Positions 12,401-18,767 of a stretch of DNA of 64,000 nt are shown piece after piece. This DNA comes from JAGOEX01 sp964630905. GTDB taxonomy: Bacteria; UBP6; UBA1177. The stretch covers positions 1 through 64,000 of the forward strand of contig CAZVWR010000002.1 in the NCBI GenBank assembly GCA_964630905.1, in the 5' to 3' direction. The position numbers and the translations under genes are program-made. The notes under the pieces were generated by a model, which was not told the DNA's origin, ran no database searches, and saw only the letters and a list, made by a program, of their open reading frames with translations. Position 1 is the first letter of the stretch; every line of letters begins with the position of its first letter.

Positions 12401-15400
12401 AGGAGCTGTTTTCGTCTTTGTTCCGGCAAGCTTGACCACAGGGTTCTCAAGCGGTGTTTCACTCAGTGTGAACACAACAGAAACACTTGCGGTCGTATTT
12501 ATGACAACTGAAGGAGCTGCTGAACCGAATGTTATATCAAGATCGCTCCTGTCAACTGTTACCGTCCCTATCGTAGCTGAAGACATCGGGTTGCCGTACT
12601 GGTCTGAACCGCTCACTGAATATGTATATGTGCCGTCCTTATCATTTCCAAGCAAACTCACATCGACTGTGCATGAATATGACTGATTGTCCGCAGTTGT
12701 GCAGTCATGTGCAGGAAGTCCTGCAGGAGCAACGGTCACATTGCCGTTTGTGAGGGCTGTCATCTTTTCAGAGAATGTAAATGAGATCGTGATCTGAGTC
12801 GCATCCTTATTTACAACTGAAGGAGCTATATTCTTTGACACAACACTTGGTGCAAGACGGTCAAAAAATATCTGCTCTGTCGAGGTGCCGGTGACATTGT
12901 TGCCGGCATCATCCTTAAGTTCGACAATTATATTCTTATTTCCGTCGCTTATGCCGCTCAGGTCGTCAAAAATATATTTAAATGTCTTTCCTCCGTTGGT
13001 GACCTCAAACGGCGTTGATAATGCTTTTTCCGTTCCGATCTTTACCACAGGGCTGCCGTCAGGGACTTTGTCAACAGTGAACTGAACAGTGACAGAAGTT
13101 ACTGAATTGTTGACAAGAAGCGGTAAAATGCTGTCAAATGTGAGTTCAGGCGCGTTTCTGTCAACTGTGAGCGTCCCTATCTGCGACGGATTTACATCCA
13201 TCGGGTTCCCTGACTTGTCCGTTGCGGAAACAGAGAATGTAAGCACTCCATCATAAGTTCCTGCTGTCGACATATTGAATACGCATGAAAAATTCTGTTC
13301 ATCGCCCGATGTGTTTTCACATGAATAATCAGTCAATATCCCGGAAGGACTCGCCGTCACATGGCTATTGTTAAATGAACTTATCTTTTCAGAAAATGTG
13401 AAGTTGACAGCGACCGTACCGGTATTGAGGTTCGCTATCGACGGAGCTATTGTTTTTGCAATTATTGAAGGAGCACTCCTGTCAACAGTGATATTTTCAG
13501 AATATGTCACGGTTTTCATGTTGCCCGCCTTATCGGTAATAAATACAGATATCTGTTTTGAACCGTCACTCAGGAGCGAAAGATCATTGAAGATATATGT
13601 GTACTGAAATCCTGAAACATTTGAAGGGGTGCTTGAAGCAATATCACTTCCGATGTTAACGGCCGGCATCCCGGAAAGTTCTTCATCAACCGTGAATATA
13701 ACCGTGACCGATTCAGCCGATTTCACAATATTGAGAGGGGCCACAGTGTTAAAAACTGCATCCGGAAGCTTCCTGTCAACTTTTAAAATACCGACTTCAA
13801 CGGGAGTGCCTCCGGAAGTCAGAGCGTTTCCGGCAATATCTGCGGCATTGACTTTGAAAGTCAGCGTGTCATCTGTTTCATCTGATTGATCGAATACCGT
13901 TTCGCAACTGAACGACTGGTGGTTCGCATTCGCAGGGGTGCAGTTAAACGCAGGAACTGATCCACCTTCTGCTGAAACAACGGTGAAATCAAACGAAGAG
14001 GGATAGTTTATCTTTTCTGAAAAACTGAACCGCACCTGTACCGTACTGTTATATCTGTTCGCAGTTCCTTCCGGAATGATGACAGGATTGAGCAGTTCAG
14101 GTCTCGTCGCATCATATGTAACTGTCTTTGAAAGGGTGATGATGCTTGTATTGCCGGCAGGATCACGCAGATTCACTGTGACCGATTTTACACCATCTGT
14201 CTCATCACTGTCTTCGTTGGCTTTGTGCTGACATGTATAATTTATACTGCCTGTGCAGGATGATTCATCTATCTGCTTATCACCGATCTTTACCACAGGT
14301 TTTGCCGCAAGTTCTTCATTAACGGTGAATGTCACCGTGAACTGCTCATTCTGCCTTACCGCAACAGGGGTTATATTCTGTGCTGAAAGATATGGCTTTT
14401 GACGGTCAGACTCAATTTTTCCGATGAACATACCGGTCACTTCATTGCCTGCCGTATCTCTGAGATCGACACTTACATTATAATTTTCAACACGGGTGTC
14501 CGATTCAAGGAATGAATATGTACAGAGAAACTGCTTGCTGTAACCTGATCCGGTATTGCAGTTAAGCATCAGTTCCGGACCGAAATTTTCAGACACGACA
14601 TACACTTCATCAACATTTATCTGAACATCTTCTGAAAAACTGAACTGGACCTTTACTTCATTTGTTGAACTGTTCACTTTTTCAGGTATCACTATCGTGC
14701 TTGAAAGCTGAGGGGCGCTCATGTCGTATGTCAGCTGACCGATAGGATATGATGTCCCGTTGCCCGCAAGGTCCTTCACTTCGACTGTAACATCTTTCGT
14801 CCCTTCACCGTCATCTGCCGAAGGCGTGGAGTAGGTGCAGGTATATCTCTTTCCCGCTGTGATATCTTCACTTATACACACTGAAAGTTTTTTAAGCCCT
14901 ATTCTGACCGCATAATCGCTCAAATCCTCTTTGACTTCAAAACTTATTGAGATCATTTCATTTTCAAGGACAAATGTTCTTAAAGGATCGTCACTCACCT
15001 TGATAACAGTATTGAATATCTCGGGCGGAGTATTATCAATCTCAACGGTTCCGATCTCTATTTCCGAACTTATCGGATTTCCAGCAATGTCAAACGCTTC
15101 GAGTATCTTTATGGTATAACTTTTTTCTTCATCAGCAGGCGTAACCTTGTGCTTATAAATGAACAGTTTCTTGTCGCTTTCGCTGTTATCTCTTATAAAT
15201 TCAAGTCCGTCCCATGCCATTACAACATTTTCGACATCTTCTGTAAAGCTGAAACGGACATCAACAGTGCTGTCGCTGTTTGCTTTTGAAGGGGCGATGA
15301 CAGGATTAACAACAGCAGGAGGTGTTACATCGTATTCTATCGTAAGCGGACTTCCACCGGTTTTTTTAAGCTGGACTGTAGAACTGTTACCTGACATGTC

Positions 15401-17329
15401 GGTCATCTGGACACTGAACTGTTTCACACCGTCACCTTCATCGCTGTCGGCATTTGCTGTATGTGTGCAGAGATATTTTTTCGCATCAGTATCTGATTTC
15501 ACACAACCTGACGAAATGTCCTTTGAACCGGTGAGAACTGTAATAGATTTGAGCTCTTCAGACAATTGAAGGTCAAGAGTGAAAACTTCAAGGAGCTTAA
15601 CATTGGTTTTTGAAAGTGTATGTGACAGCACCGAAGGCATTCCGACATCTATCGCAACGGTTCCGAGCGTATAAGGTTCAAGCGTGTTTCCTGCCGCATC
15701 AACAGCGGAAACTGAGAAAACATACTGAGGTGAGCTTTCATTATTTTCAACAGTTCTTGTGTATGAATATGTCAACCCGTCAACTGACTGTGAGAAAAGT
15801 TCAGACTCTGAACCGTTAACAAGAAATTTAAGCTCCGTCACTGGTTCGCTTATGTTAAATCTCACTTCTATTTTAGCACCGAGTCCCGCATTACCGGGTT
15901 CTCCGGCAGGAGTAACAGTCGGGTTAATGACCGCAGGTGCACTGAGATCGAACTTTACAGTCTGTTCCATCTCAACAACATTCTGGTTGCGCGCAAGGTC
16001 GGATAATGACACCAGCACCGTTTTTAAACCTTCAATGTCAGTATCGGCAACAGTATATTTAAAAGTGTACGGTTCCGTTGAATCACCGACCCTTTCAAAT
16101 TTTTTGCCGTCAACTGTTACTTCAGGTGACTTCTCAAGATCTTCGCTCACTTTGAATGTAGCTGTTATCGTGTCTCCCGTTTTTACCGCCTGCTTGTCAT
16201 CGGTCACAGAAACTATCTGATCGCTTATTTCAGGAAGAGTCCTGTCAACGATGAGGTTGCCGATAGTAAATGTCACAGGACCGTTACCGATCTGATCAAA
16301 AGCTCTTCCTTCAAGACCGTATGATCTTTCTTCTGTATTTTCATCTACCTCAAATGTATAAGTAAAAACATTGGTAGTTTCCCCTTCAGTTTTTGAAAAA
16401 CTCAGTCCATCCCAGTCAATATCAAGTTTCTCAATGTCTACCGGTTCCGTAAAACTGAATACTGCTGTAACTATGTCACCGAGCTTTGCAGGGTTCGGTG
16501 TCACAGCGGGATTAATGATTCCGGGAGGTGTCTTGTCAACCAGAACTGAAACCTGAACAGTTTCTGACATATATCCGTCATCGTTCAGAAGTTTACCGTA
16601 GACAATCCTTTCTCCTCCGGCATCCTCAGCTATCTCAAGACCTTTGTTAAGATCCCATTTTTCAAGGTCATAAAATCCCCCTTCCACCTCTTTAAGCTCG
16701 CTAAGCAGCTTGTCCGCGAATCCTTCCATCACAGATTTTTTATCATTGAGATACTTTTCAAGGATAGAGAGAGAATTTGATATGATAACCCTGTTCCCTT
16801 TTACAGCACTGATCCTGACGGATACTTCTGTACTATTTATCTTTACAGCCGCCGCTCCGTTCTGCACGATCTGAAGTGAAAATCCGTCGCCGTCACCTCC
16901 AGTTCCGGGCGTCGCACCGGTCTGCATAGCCACTTTCACCTCTTTATCGCGGTCCTTACTGCTGAAACTGAAAAGTTCTGATCTTCCGAAATAGAGAACT
17001 CTGTCCTGAGTTTTCTCGCTCCCCCTTATCTCCACTTTGACCACACGGTTGTCGCCGTATTTCAAGTCGGTCAGGTCTATTGAAACTTTTCCGGTCTTAT
17101 CAAACCTGCTCGCCGCAGTCTGCATAAGAAGGATAGCTTTCTCTTTGTCGCCTTCCGGCCACTCTTCAAGAAGCACCCACGCATAATAGTCTTTTGAAGA
17201 GAAGTCAGGTTTATCAACTTCATTCCATTCAAACTTTATGTGAAACGATCCGGGCGTGTTGTCAAAATATTCACACCCGCTGAATAAGGCCGTCATTAAT
17301 AAAACCAAAGCTGTAATAACTTTTCTCAT
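3461..17329 (-). CDS. Giant multidomain surface lipoprotein (Ig-like repeats, kelch, C-type lectin, Cys-rich)
   Basis: 4,622 residues. The lipobox LFSGC (Cys19) predicts a lipidated, surface-exposed protein. About residues 265-3250 form roughly 29 tandem Ig-like modules of about 100 residues, each opening with a (D)RTAPxV-type linker. They alternate between an A type (...FTFSEKM...) and a B type (...VFTVxExxxxNPVVKIG). Residues about 3420-4040 carry about 12 kelch-type units (VFGG motifs), probably one or two beta-propellers. Residues about 4170-4300 and 4300-4427 are two C-type-lectin-like domains (WxGFxD, KWY...C..RPYICE). Residues 4427-4622 are rich in paired cysteines (CCS, CCDGNPC). The ribosome site GGAGAG precedes the ATG. 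Adhesion to glycans or other cells is the likely role, inferred from domain content only. Modules 13-14 and 15-16 are near-identical at DNA level. Confidence 0.9.
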   Translation of the reverse strand: MRKVITALVLLMTALFSGCEYFDNTPGSFHIKFEWNEVDKPDFSSKDYYAWVLLEEWPEGDKEKAILLMQTAASRFDKTGKVSIDLTDLKYGDNRVVKVEIRGSEKTQDRVLYFGRSELFSFSSKDRDKEVKVAMQTGATPGTGGDGDGFSLQIVQNGAAAVKINSTEVSVRISAVKGNRVIISNSLSILEKYLNDKKSVMEGFADKLLSELKEVEGGFYDLEKWDLNKGLEIAEDAGGERIVYGKLLNDDGYMSETVQVSVLVDKTPPGIINPAVTPNPAKLGDIVTAVFSFTEPVDIEKLDIDWDGLSFSKTEGETTNVFTYTFEVDENTEERSYGLEGRAFDQIGNGPVTFTIGNLIVDRTLPEISDQIVSVTDDKQAVKTGDTITATFKVSEDLEKSPEVTVDGKKFERVGDSTEPYTFKYTVADTDIEGLKTVLVSLSDLARNQNVVEMEQTVKFDLSAPAVINPTVTPAGEPGNAGLGAKIEVRFNISEPVTELKFLVNGSESELFSQSVDGLTYSYTRTVENNESSPQYVFSVSAVDAAGNTLEPYTLGTVAIDVGMPSVLSHTLSKTNVKLLEVFTLDLQLSEELKSITVLTGSKDISSGCVKSDTDAKKYLCTHTANADSDEGDGVKQFSVQMTDMSGNSSTVQLKKTGGSPLTIEYDVTPPAVVNPVIAPSKANSDSTVDVRFSFTEDVENVVMAWDGLEFIRDNSESDKKLFIYKHKVTPADEEKSYTIKILEAFDIAGNPISSEIEIGTVEIDNTPPEIFNTVIKVSDDPLRTFVLENEMISISFEVKEDLSDYAVRIGLKKLSVCISEDITAGKRYTCTYSTPSADDGEGTKDVTVEVKDLAGNGTSYPIGQLTYDMSAPQLSSTIVIPEKVNSSTNEVKVQFSFSEDVQINVDEVYVVSENFGPELMLNCNTGSGYSKQFLCTYSFLESDTRVENYNVSVDLRDTAGNEVTGMFIGKIESDRQKPYLSAQNITPVAVRQNEQFTVTFTVNEELAAKPVVKIGDKQIDESSCTGSINYTCQHKANEDSDETDGVKSVTVNLRDPAGNTSIITLSKTVTYDATRPELLNPVIIPEGTANRYNSTVQVRFSFSEKINYPSSFDFTVVSAEGGSVPAFNCTPANANHQSFSCETVFDQSDETDDTLTFKVNAADIAGNALTSGGTPVEVGILKVDRKLPDAVFNTVAPLNIVKSAESVTVIFTVDEELSGMPAVNIGSDIASSTPSNVSGFQYTYIFNDLSLLSDGSKQISVFITDKAGNMKTVTYSENITVDRSAPSIIAKTIAPSIANLNTGTVAVNFTFSEKISSFNNSHVTASPSGILTDYSCENTSGDEQNFSCVFNMSTAGTYDGVLTFSVSATDKSGNPMDVNPSQIGTLTVDRNAPELTFDSILPLLVNNSVTSVTVQFTVDKVPDGSPVVKIGTEKALSTPFEVTNGGKTFKYIFDDLSGISDGNKNIIVELKDDAGNNVTGTSTEQIFFDRLAPSVVSKNIAPSVVNKDATQITISFTFSEKMTALTNGNVTVAPAGLPAHDCTTADNQSYSCTVDVSLLGNDKDGTYTYSVSGSDQYGNPMSSATIGTVTVDRSDLDITFGSAAPSVVINTTASVSVVFTLSETPLENPVVKLAGTKTKTAPSNVSGLTYTYTFNDLAGITDGEKGVTISVKDSSGNLITEDFTGPLFDRTTPSVVSKNIAPSVVNKDATQITISFTFSEKMTALTNGNVTVAPAGLPAHDCTTADNQSYSCTVDVSLLGNDKDGTYTYSVSGSDQYGNPMSSATIGTVTVDRSDLDITFGSAAPSVVINTTASVSVVFTLSETPLENPVVKLAGTKTKTAPSNVSGLTYTYTFNDLAGITDGEKGITITVKDGSGNSITEDFAGPLFDRTEPILVSSNTTPLIVNKLTDEIIISFTYSEKMSAWSNANLTVSPSGNLPSPVCSTSDSQSYLCSINTSALGSSADGPYTFSLTGTDQYGNPMYAPANLTGVTVDRTDPSVSFVSVTPLIVKASTASLTVVFTVSETLEENPLVTVGNELSDNSPYSVSGLQYTYVFNDLSLLSDGFKTVVVQVTDLRRNTKDYTYGDSITVDRTLPSVLSSTVAPSIANEGTSSVTLSFAFSEKIQGFVKGDVTTVPAGILTSYSCVNSSGDEQTYSCVYNTSSLGDYEGSFTFRVEAEDKSGNPMAVNPSQIGTLTVDRNAPELTFDSLTPSIVNIASSIVTVVFTVDDVPAGNPVVKIGTEKTKSTPSSVTNGGKTFTYIFSDLSGISDGSKNVTVDLQDGSGNPVSAVWSGTLKFDRTAPQMISSTVAPSFVNKTSNTLNISFSYSEPMAAFVSGNLAVSPSGILPAHSCSAIDGNNQTITCTVNTASLDSSANGFYTFTVTGTDVAGNPMESAATAGFTEVDRTSPGITLNSITPETVNSSVTSVTVVFTVTETLANNPVVKIGSEKTLMTYESVAGLQYTYKFTDLAGITDGPKTLNIQVKDVAQNIESKDFTNLFFDRTAPAVVSSGVNPAIVNLDVSTMVVSFAFNEVITPLLNSDVTVSPSGVLPAHSCTTSDNQSYQCAVNVGAVPSSSNGSYTYFVKGTDASGNQMSAPVAVGSTYVDKSQPVISLNSFVPLKVISSTANVTVIFTLSETPESNPVVKLATKQKNTPSSVSGLQYTYIFDDLDGITDGDKTISISMKDLRGNPASKDFAGPSFDRTAPTLINGSVSPAVLNSSHNSIVLYMTFSETVQALTGASVTVTPSGVLPVPTCTNPGGDLQSFQCSYNITELVNIDNTYTFKVTAKDTAGNSISPDPATVTTVKIDKTLPGSTLSAPVIYDQGTSTVKAVQIARAGDVVVFSTTVSELLKESPKMKLGGAEMILQGANCFIGTCTFARVIQNGDGDGSKHITVEMEDEAGNTKTDAYLNRILLDVSAPEMHSNFMSPQYAKLGDTIEAKFKFSEPVDISQFYISSTITFTKDTGLSTDTNFVYTATVTGATTQGTVSFWVATKDIAGNWTNGGSYIQVGSVTVDRTTPSFSANTCDIAVSSGYTNPSGIKAVKAGQTVTANCNITANETIKGNPVLKVGGYAATRQSSCPGGYNNCYLYTVAGTEGDGNKVITTEIEDLAGNITAASTGQQVSFDFTGPQLVSHIFDRYPLFSSARDTFNKTLYLSVKDPYSDEFVQVSLSLFADEDINSSLSVVIQPISGTAFDLGSPSVGGNVVSYAVQMSDSIAEGLYNFKVTWSDMLGNSSTQNLTWKLYVDKTEPQPGDIDEEQMIYRRFPYGNSEKTTPFASVEGGIMSVPSADIEKVILYSINGQYLGDATVSADGSFNIPNLYGSNASEVYVNPVKYSGIAISFSTPEEIPSVLPRVPNVEWTANLNDKVTGLDWPNPHSFYNRSYFTGYLSREGDVDSEETDTLPAQSNVSGQWRKLAEPYANPLIWDFSCGRMHGAAAYDSIRGYVYVFGGEWSTYEDGTRVMLNDLHRWDGFYWEIKGIGGALPPARRGHGMVYDINRDKIIVFGGEHYIPPDSIKRNDMWEWNGEGWSVKSISGAKPSERVFHCMAYDRKRAVSVVFGGDIGTAGVSLTDQTWEFNGTSWTQKTSAVDTPDPRYDCQMTYSEERGTVLMYGGTDSSNNILTDLWEWNGTEWTALNAAGPAFKNASIAWDPVNEVLYLAGGRLGSPTYGFSNQTWIWSGSSWTAGPNLPLGLEKPLFVYNAGRQMMMINGGIKDTYKIFTDTLGLVNGSWVVIDRGSHPESVTEGAAAYDSVRKKIVMFGGNDGTSDISSTWEFDGVSWTQKSTALIPPAGSGHAMAYMSAPTAKTVMYTTNARTYTYNGTTWTYAISGSLPGNREHAKMVFDSARNVIVLFGGGYEGGGGYYYSEGTYEYNGTSWTKVCGSGVAGCTSEPSGRTGFAFAYDAKRGVSVLFGGTGALGETWEWSGTSWTQKTLYDPEGDSNPPGDLRNPEMFHHSESGNMILIGGDIETDTFVVWKYNGISYELIDSTSETYRSGFTSAYFGDNGFFLVHGGKDVADEYGDGTLLYNVGKYLRPAQIFSVKTDTADIPDTARIEDVTVKFSGGANGFINNEKLGSIAYEIFYGGAWISLGDIDHDTANTDDYSFTVNNRRLVEGMRFGNRDSINIAFRSTAPSEGIWNDSKVKMNNIEMKVRYNLDGDRIKYPKYGDYYISSTTATWQNARNDCINRGGDLLILNSAQEQAYVESLTGYVNTAYYWTGFHDIGHDLEWRSVSGTHVWQGTSSGSVQNDSYVNWYTGYPTASTTSNCAVINKSAYAGKWYNSTCTTARPYICELNRENSYMISTDMKTWDAARTACIGFGGDLVTIDGYNEQKELEALASGVINYWLGFTDRDVDGVWRWVTGSNRWNGTSTGSSYFYANWYTSFPYSGTSYQYASFYGNYKFKWNTPTSTSSIYYICEFESPQFCSLNDDACTSPETCCSELCNTDNQECVNCIDLNYHGCDVKADCCDGNPCNIATDQCVTGLNTGEKTCEDATDCTNTTDSCISGKCCRLNHESCSVKNDCCNSYDTCYNSECCRPIGTICRFAETTCCFGECVGTFLSKTCECRTYNTSCSSNSQCCSNRCIGSVCLKGSSGAYCYTGTDCSSGSCYKNKCQ
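11729..12208. repeat. Copy 2 of a 480-bp perfect direct repeat inside the giant lipoprotein gene
   Basis: Every base from 11729 to 12208 matches 12329-12808, an offset of exactly 600 bp (200 codons, one A+B pair of Ig-like modules). Flanks diverge at once (t against c at 11728/12328, g against a at 12209/12809). It encodes modules 15-16, about residues 1707-1867. The other module pairs share only fold-level similarity, so this is a recent duplication or gene-conversion event. Confidence 0.97.
12329..12808. repeat. Copy 1 of a 480-bp perfect direct repeat inside the giant lipoprotein gene
   Basis: This is the partner of 11729-12208 and encodes modules 13-14, about residues 1507-1667. The frame is kept because the period is 600 bp. 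Homologous recombination between the copies would remove or add exactly 200 residues without a frameshift. Confidence 0.97.
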
Positions 17330-17363
17330 TGGATCTCTCCGGTAATGAAAATTTAGTGGTATT

Positions 17364-17391
17364 ATTATATTTAGTTTGTATTTACTTTCAA
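17364..17391 (-). promoter_or_regulatory. Sigma-70 type promoter of the giant lipoprotein gene
   Basis: On the minus strand TTGAAA (17391-17386), a 16-bp spacer and a perfect TATAAT (17369-17364). The predicted start site near 17357 gives a leader of about 28 nt before the ATG at 17329. It lies back to back with the promoter at 17434-17461. Confidence 0.7.
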
Positions 17392-17433
17392 GATTTTAAA
17401 GAGCAATAATTTTAAGCAAATTGAGATGTTTCC

Positions 17434-17461
17434 TTGAAAAAAAAAGCGGTTCTCCTAAAAT
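17434..17461 (+). promoter_or_regulatory. Sigma-70 type promoter of the FGE-like lipoprotein gene
   Basis: TTGAAA (17434-17439), a 16-bp spacer and TAAAAT (17456-17461). The predicted start near 17468 gives a leader of about 27 nt to the TTG start at 17495. The same -35/16/-10 layout is found at several other places in the window, which supports it. Confidence 0.6.
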
Positions 17462-17494
17462 ATTCCGTGTTCAGAATGATAAATGGAGGCCGAC

Positions 17495-18523
17495 TTGAGA
17501 AAAACAGTTCTTGTCATGACAGCATTTTCACTGTTTTTAATAATTTCCTGCGAACAGGAAAAAGAAGAGAATGTTTACGGTGAATATGAAGACAAAAGCA
17601 TTGAACAGCCTGATGAAAATGACCGCACGGATGATTACCAGAAAAAACCTGATGCTGACAACATCGTTATAAATGACAGCGAACCTGATGACCAGATCGA
17701 CGCTGATTCAGAGTCAACCGATGAAGAGACTGGAGACCCTTACAAAGATATGGTTCTCATTCCTCAGGGTTATGCATGGATGGGATGCAACGAAAATGTG
17801 GAAAGCGACTGTCCTGCCGCTGAACTCCCATATCTTGAGATCTCTACAAAAGCTTACTACATCGATAAATATGAAGTGACGGTATCCGATTTTCAAAAAT
17901 GCATTGATGCCAAAGCATGCGGTGATGAAGAGTTTGCATATGACGACATCGACATGTCTGAATATTGCAACCTCGGTTCAGGGAGGAGCAACCATCCGAT
18001 GAACTGTGTAAGTTATTTCGGAGCACAGGCATATTGTCTCTGGGCCGGGAAACGGCTTCCAAGCGAAGGAGAGTGGGAAAAAGCGGCAAGAGGCGGCTGC
18101 GAAATACACGGAGATGACAACTGTGAAGAAAAAAGCTATATCTACACATGGGGCAATGAAGGTGAGCCAAGTTGCGCAAATGTAAGCATGGCTGTAATGG
18201 ATGGTTATAATATTGATTACGGTTGCGGATCAAATTCCACCAGTATCGGAGGAAGCTATGAAGCGGGGAAAAGCCCTTACGGAGCATACGATATGCTCGG
18301 CAACCTTTTTGAGTGGGTTGATGATGAGTGGAGCGCTGATCACAGCGGTGCAAAACCTGACGGCTCATCAACAGGATCCGCTGACGGAGAAGCCGTCATT
18401 AAAGGCGGCGGATTTATGCAGACAAACAAAGCTGAATTCAGAATAAGTTACCGTGCAGGTGTCTATGTTGACGAGATTCTTTTTTCCAGAGGTTTCAGGT
18501 GTGTCGCCGATATAGAAAATTAA
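17495..18523 (+). CDS. Formylglycine-generating-enzyme-like (SUMF1 domain) lipoprotein
   Basis: An ATG at 17483 also opens this frame, but the ribosome site GGAGG (17485-17489) lies inside that extension and sits 5 nt before a TTG at 17495. Starting there gives a standard lipoprotein signal, (M)RKTVLVMTAFSLFLIISC, so I chose TTG. An acidic D/E-rich linker of about 70 residues follows. The rest is an FGE-sulfatase domain: MVLIPQGYAWMGC, YYIDKYEVTVSDF, CVSYFGAQAYCLWAGKRLPS, EGEWEKAARGG, GNLFEWVDDEW and RGFRCVAD. True FGE needs a Cys pair near the C-terminus, which I do not clearly see, so it is more likely a non-catalytic or differently acting surface protein. It is divergent from the giant lipoprotein gene. 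Confidence 0.8.
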   Translation: MRKTVLVMTAFSLFLIISCEQEKEENVYGEYEDKSIEQPDENDRTDDYQKKPDADNIVINDSEPDDQIDADSESTDEETGDPYKDMVLIPQGYAWMGCNENVESDCPAAELPYLEISTKAYYIDKYEVTVSDFQKCIDAKACGDEEFAYDDIDMSEYCNLGSGRSNHPMNCVSYFGAQAYCLWAGKRLPSEGEWEKAARGGCEIHGDDNCEEKSYIYTWGNEGEPSCANVSMAVMDGYNIDYGCGSNSTSIGGSYEAGKSPYGAYDMLGNLFEWVDDEWSADHSGAKPDGSSTGSADGEAVIKGGGFMQTNKAEFRISYRAGVYVDEILFSRGFRCVADIEN

Positions 18524-18568
18524 ACAATCACTTTTCCTCAGCCAAATCTTTTCAAAATTGTTATTATT

Positions 18569-18600
18569 TGAACATGTAACGCAAGACATGTTCATTTTTT
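18569..18600 (+). terminator. Inverted repeat plus T-run: terminator or activator site
   Basis: A perfect 9-bp inverted repeat, TGAACATGT (18569-18577), an 8-nt loop and ACATGTTCA (18586-18594), is followed by TTTTTT. It lies 46 nt after the FGE-like stop, which fits a Rho-independent terminator. It also sits about 110-135 bp upstream of the sigma-54 type promoter, the usual distance for an enhancer-binding-protein site, and a further TGAACA half-site follows at 18600-18605. Both readings are possible. Confidence 0.55.
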
Positions 18601-18704
18601 GAACACTTCTGGCGATGATTCCATTTTTTGAAATTGTCTTCATAGCACAGCTAACAATCTGATATTATTTACTTATATTTGACAATGGCATCGTTTTGTT
18701 TTTC

Positions 18705-18720
18705 TGGCACGCACTTTGCT
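18705..18720 (+). promoter_or_regulatory. Sigma-54 type promoter of the hydrogenase/signalling operon
   Basis: TGGCAC-GCACT-TTGCT matches the sigma-54 consensus TGGCAC-N5-TTGCW at every defined position, with GG (18706-18707) and GC (18718-18719) separated by the required 10 bp. The predicted transcription start near 18731 lies about 37 nt before the first gene of the operon. No good sigma-70 -10 box was found at a suitable distance from the TTGACA at 18679. Confidence 0.75.
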
Positions 18721-18767
18721 CATATATGTCGGCTTTTGTTTTCTTATTCATTTTTTGAGGTTTGGTT

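Noticed and set aside
5397..16556. Many plus-strand open frames of 60-150 codons with similar Val/Ser/Thr-rich products
   Set aside because: They are antisense shadows of the repeated Ig-like modules. They look alike only because the modules do.
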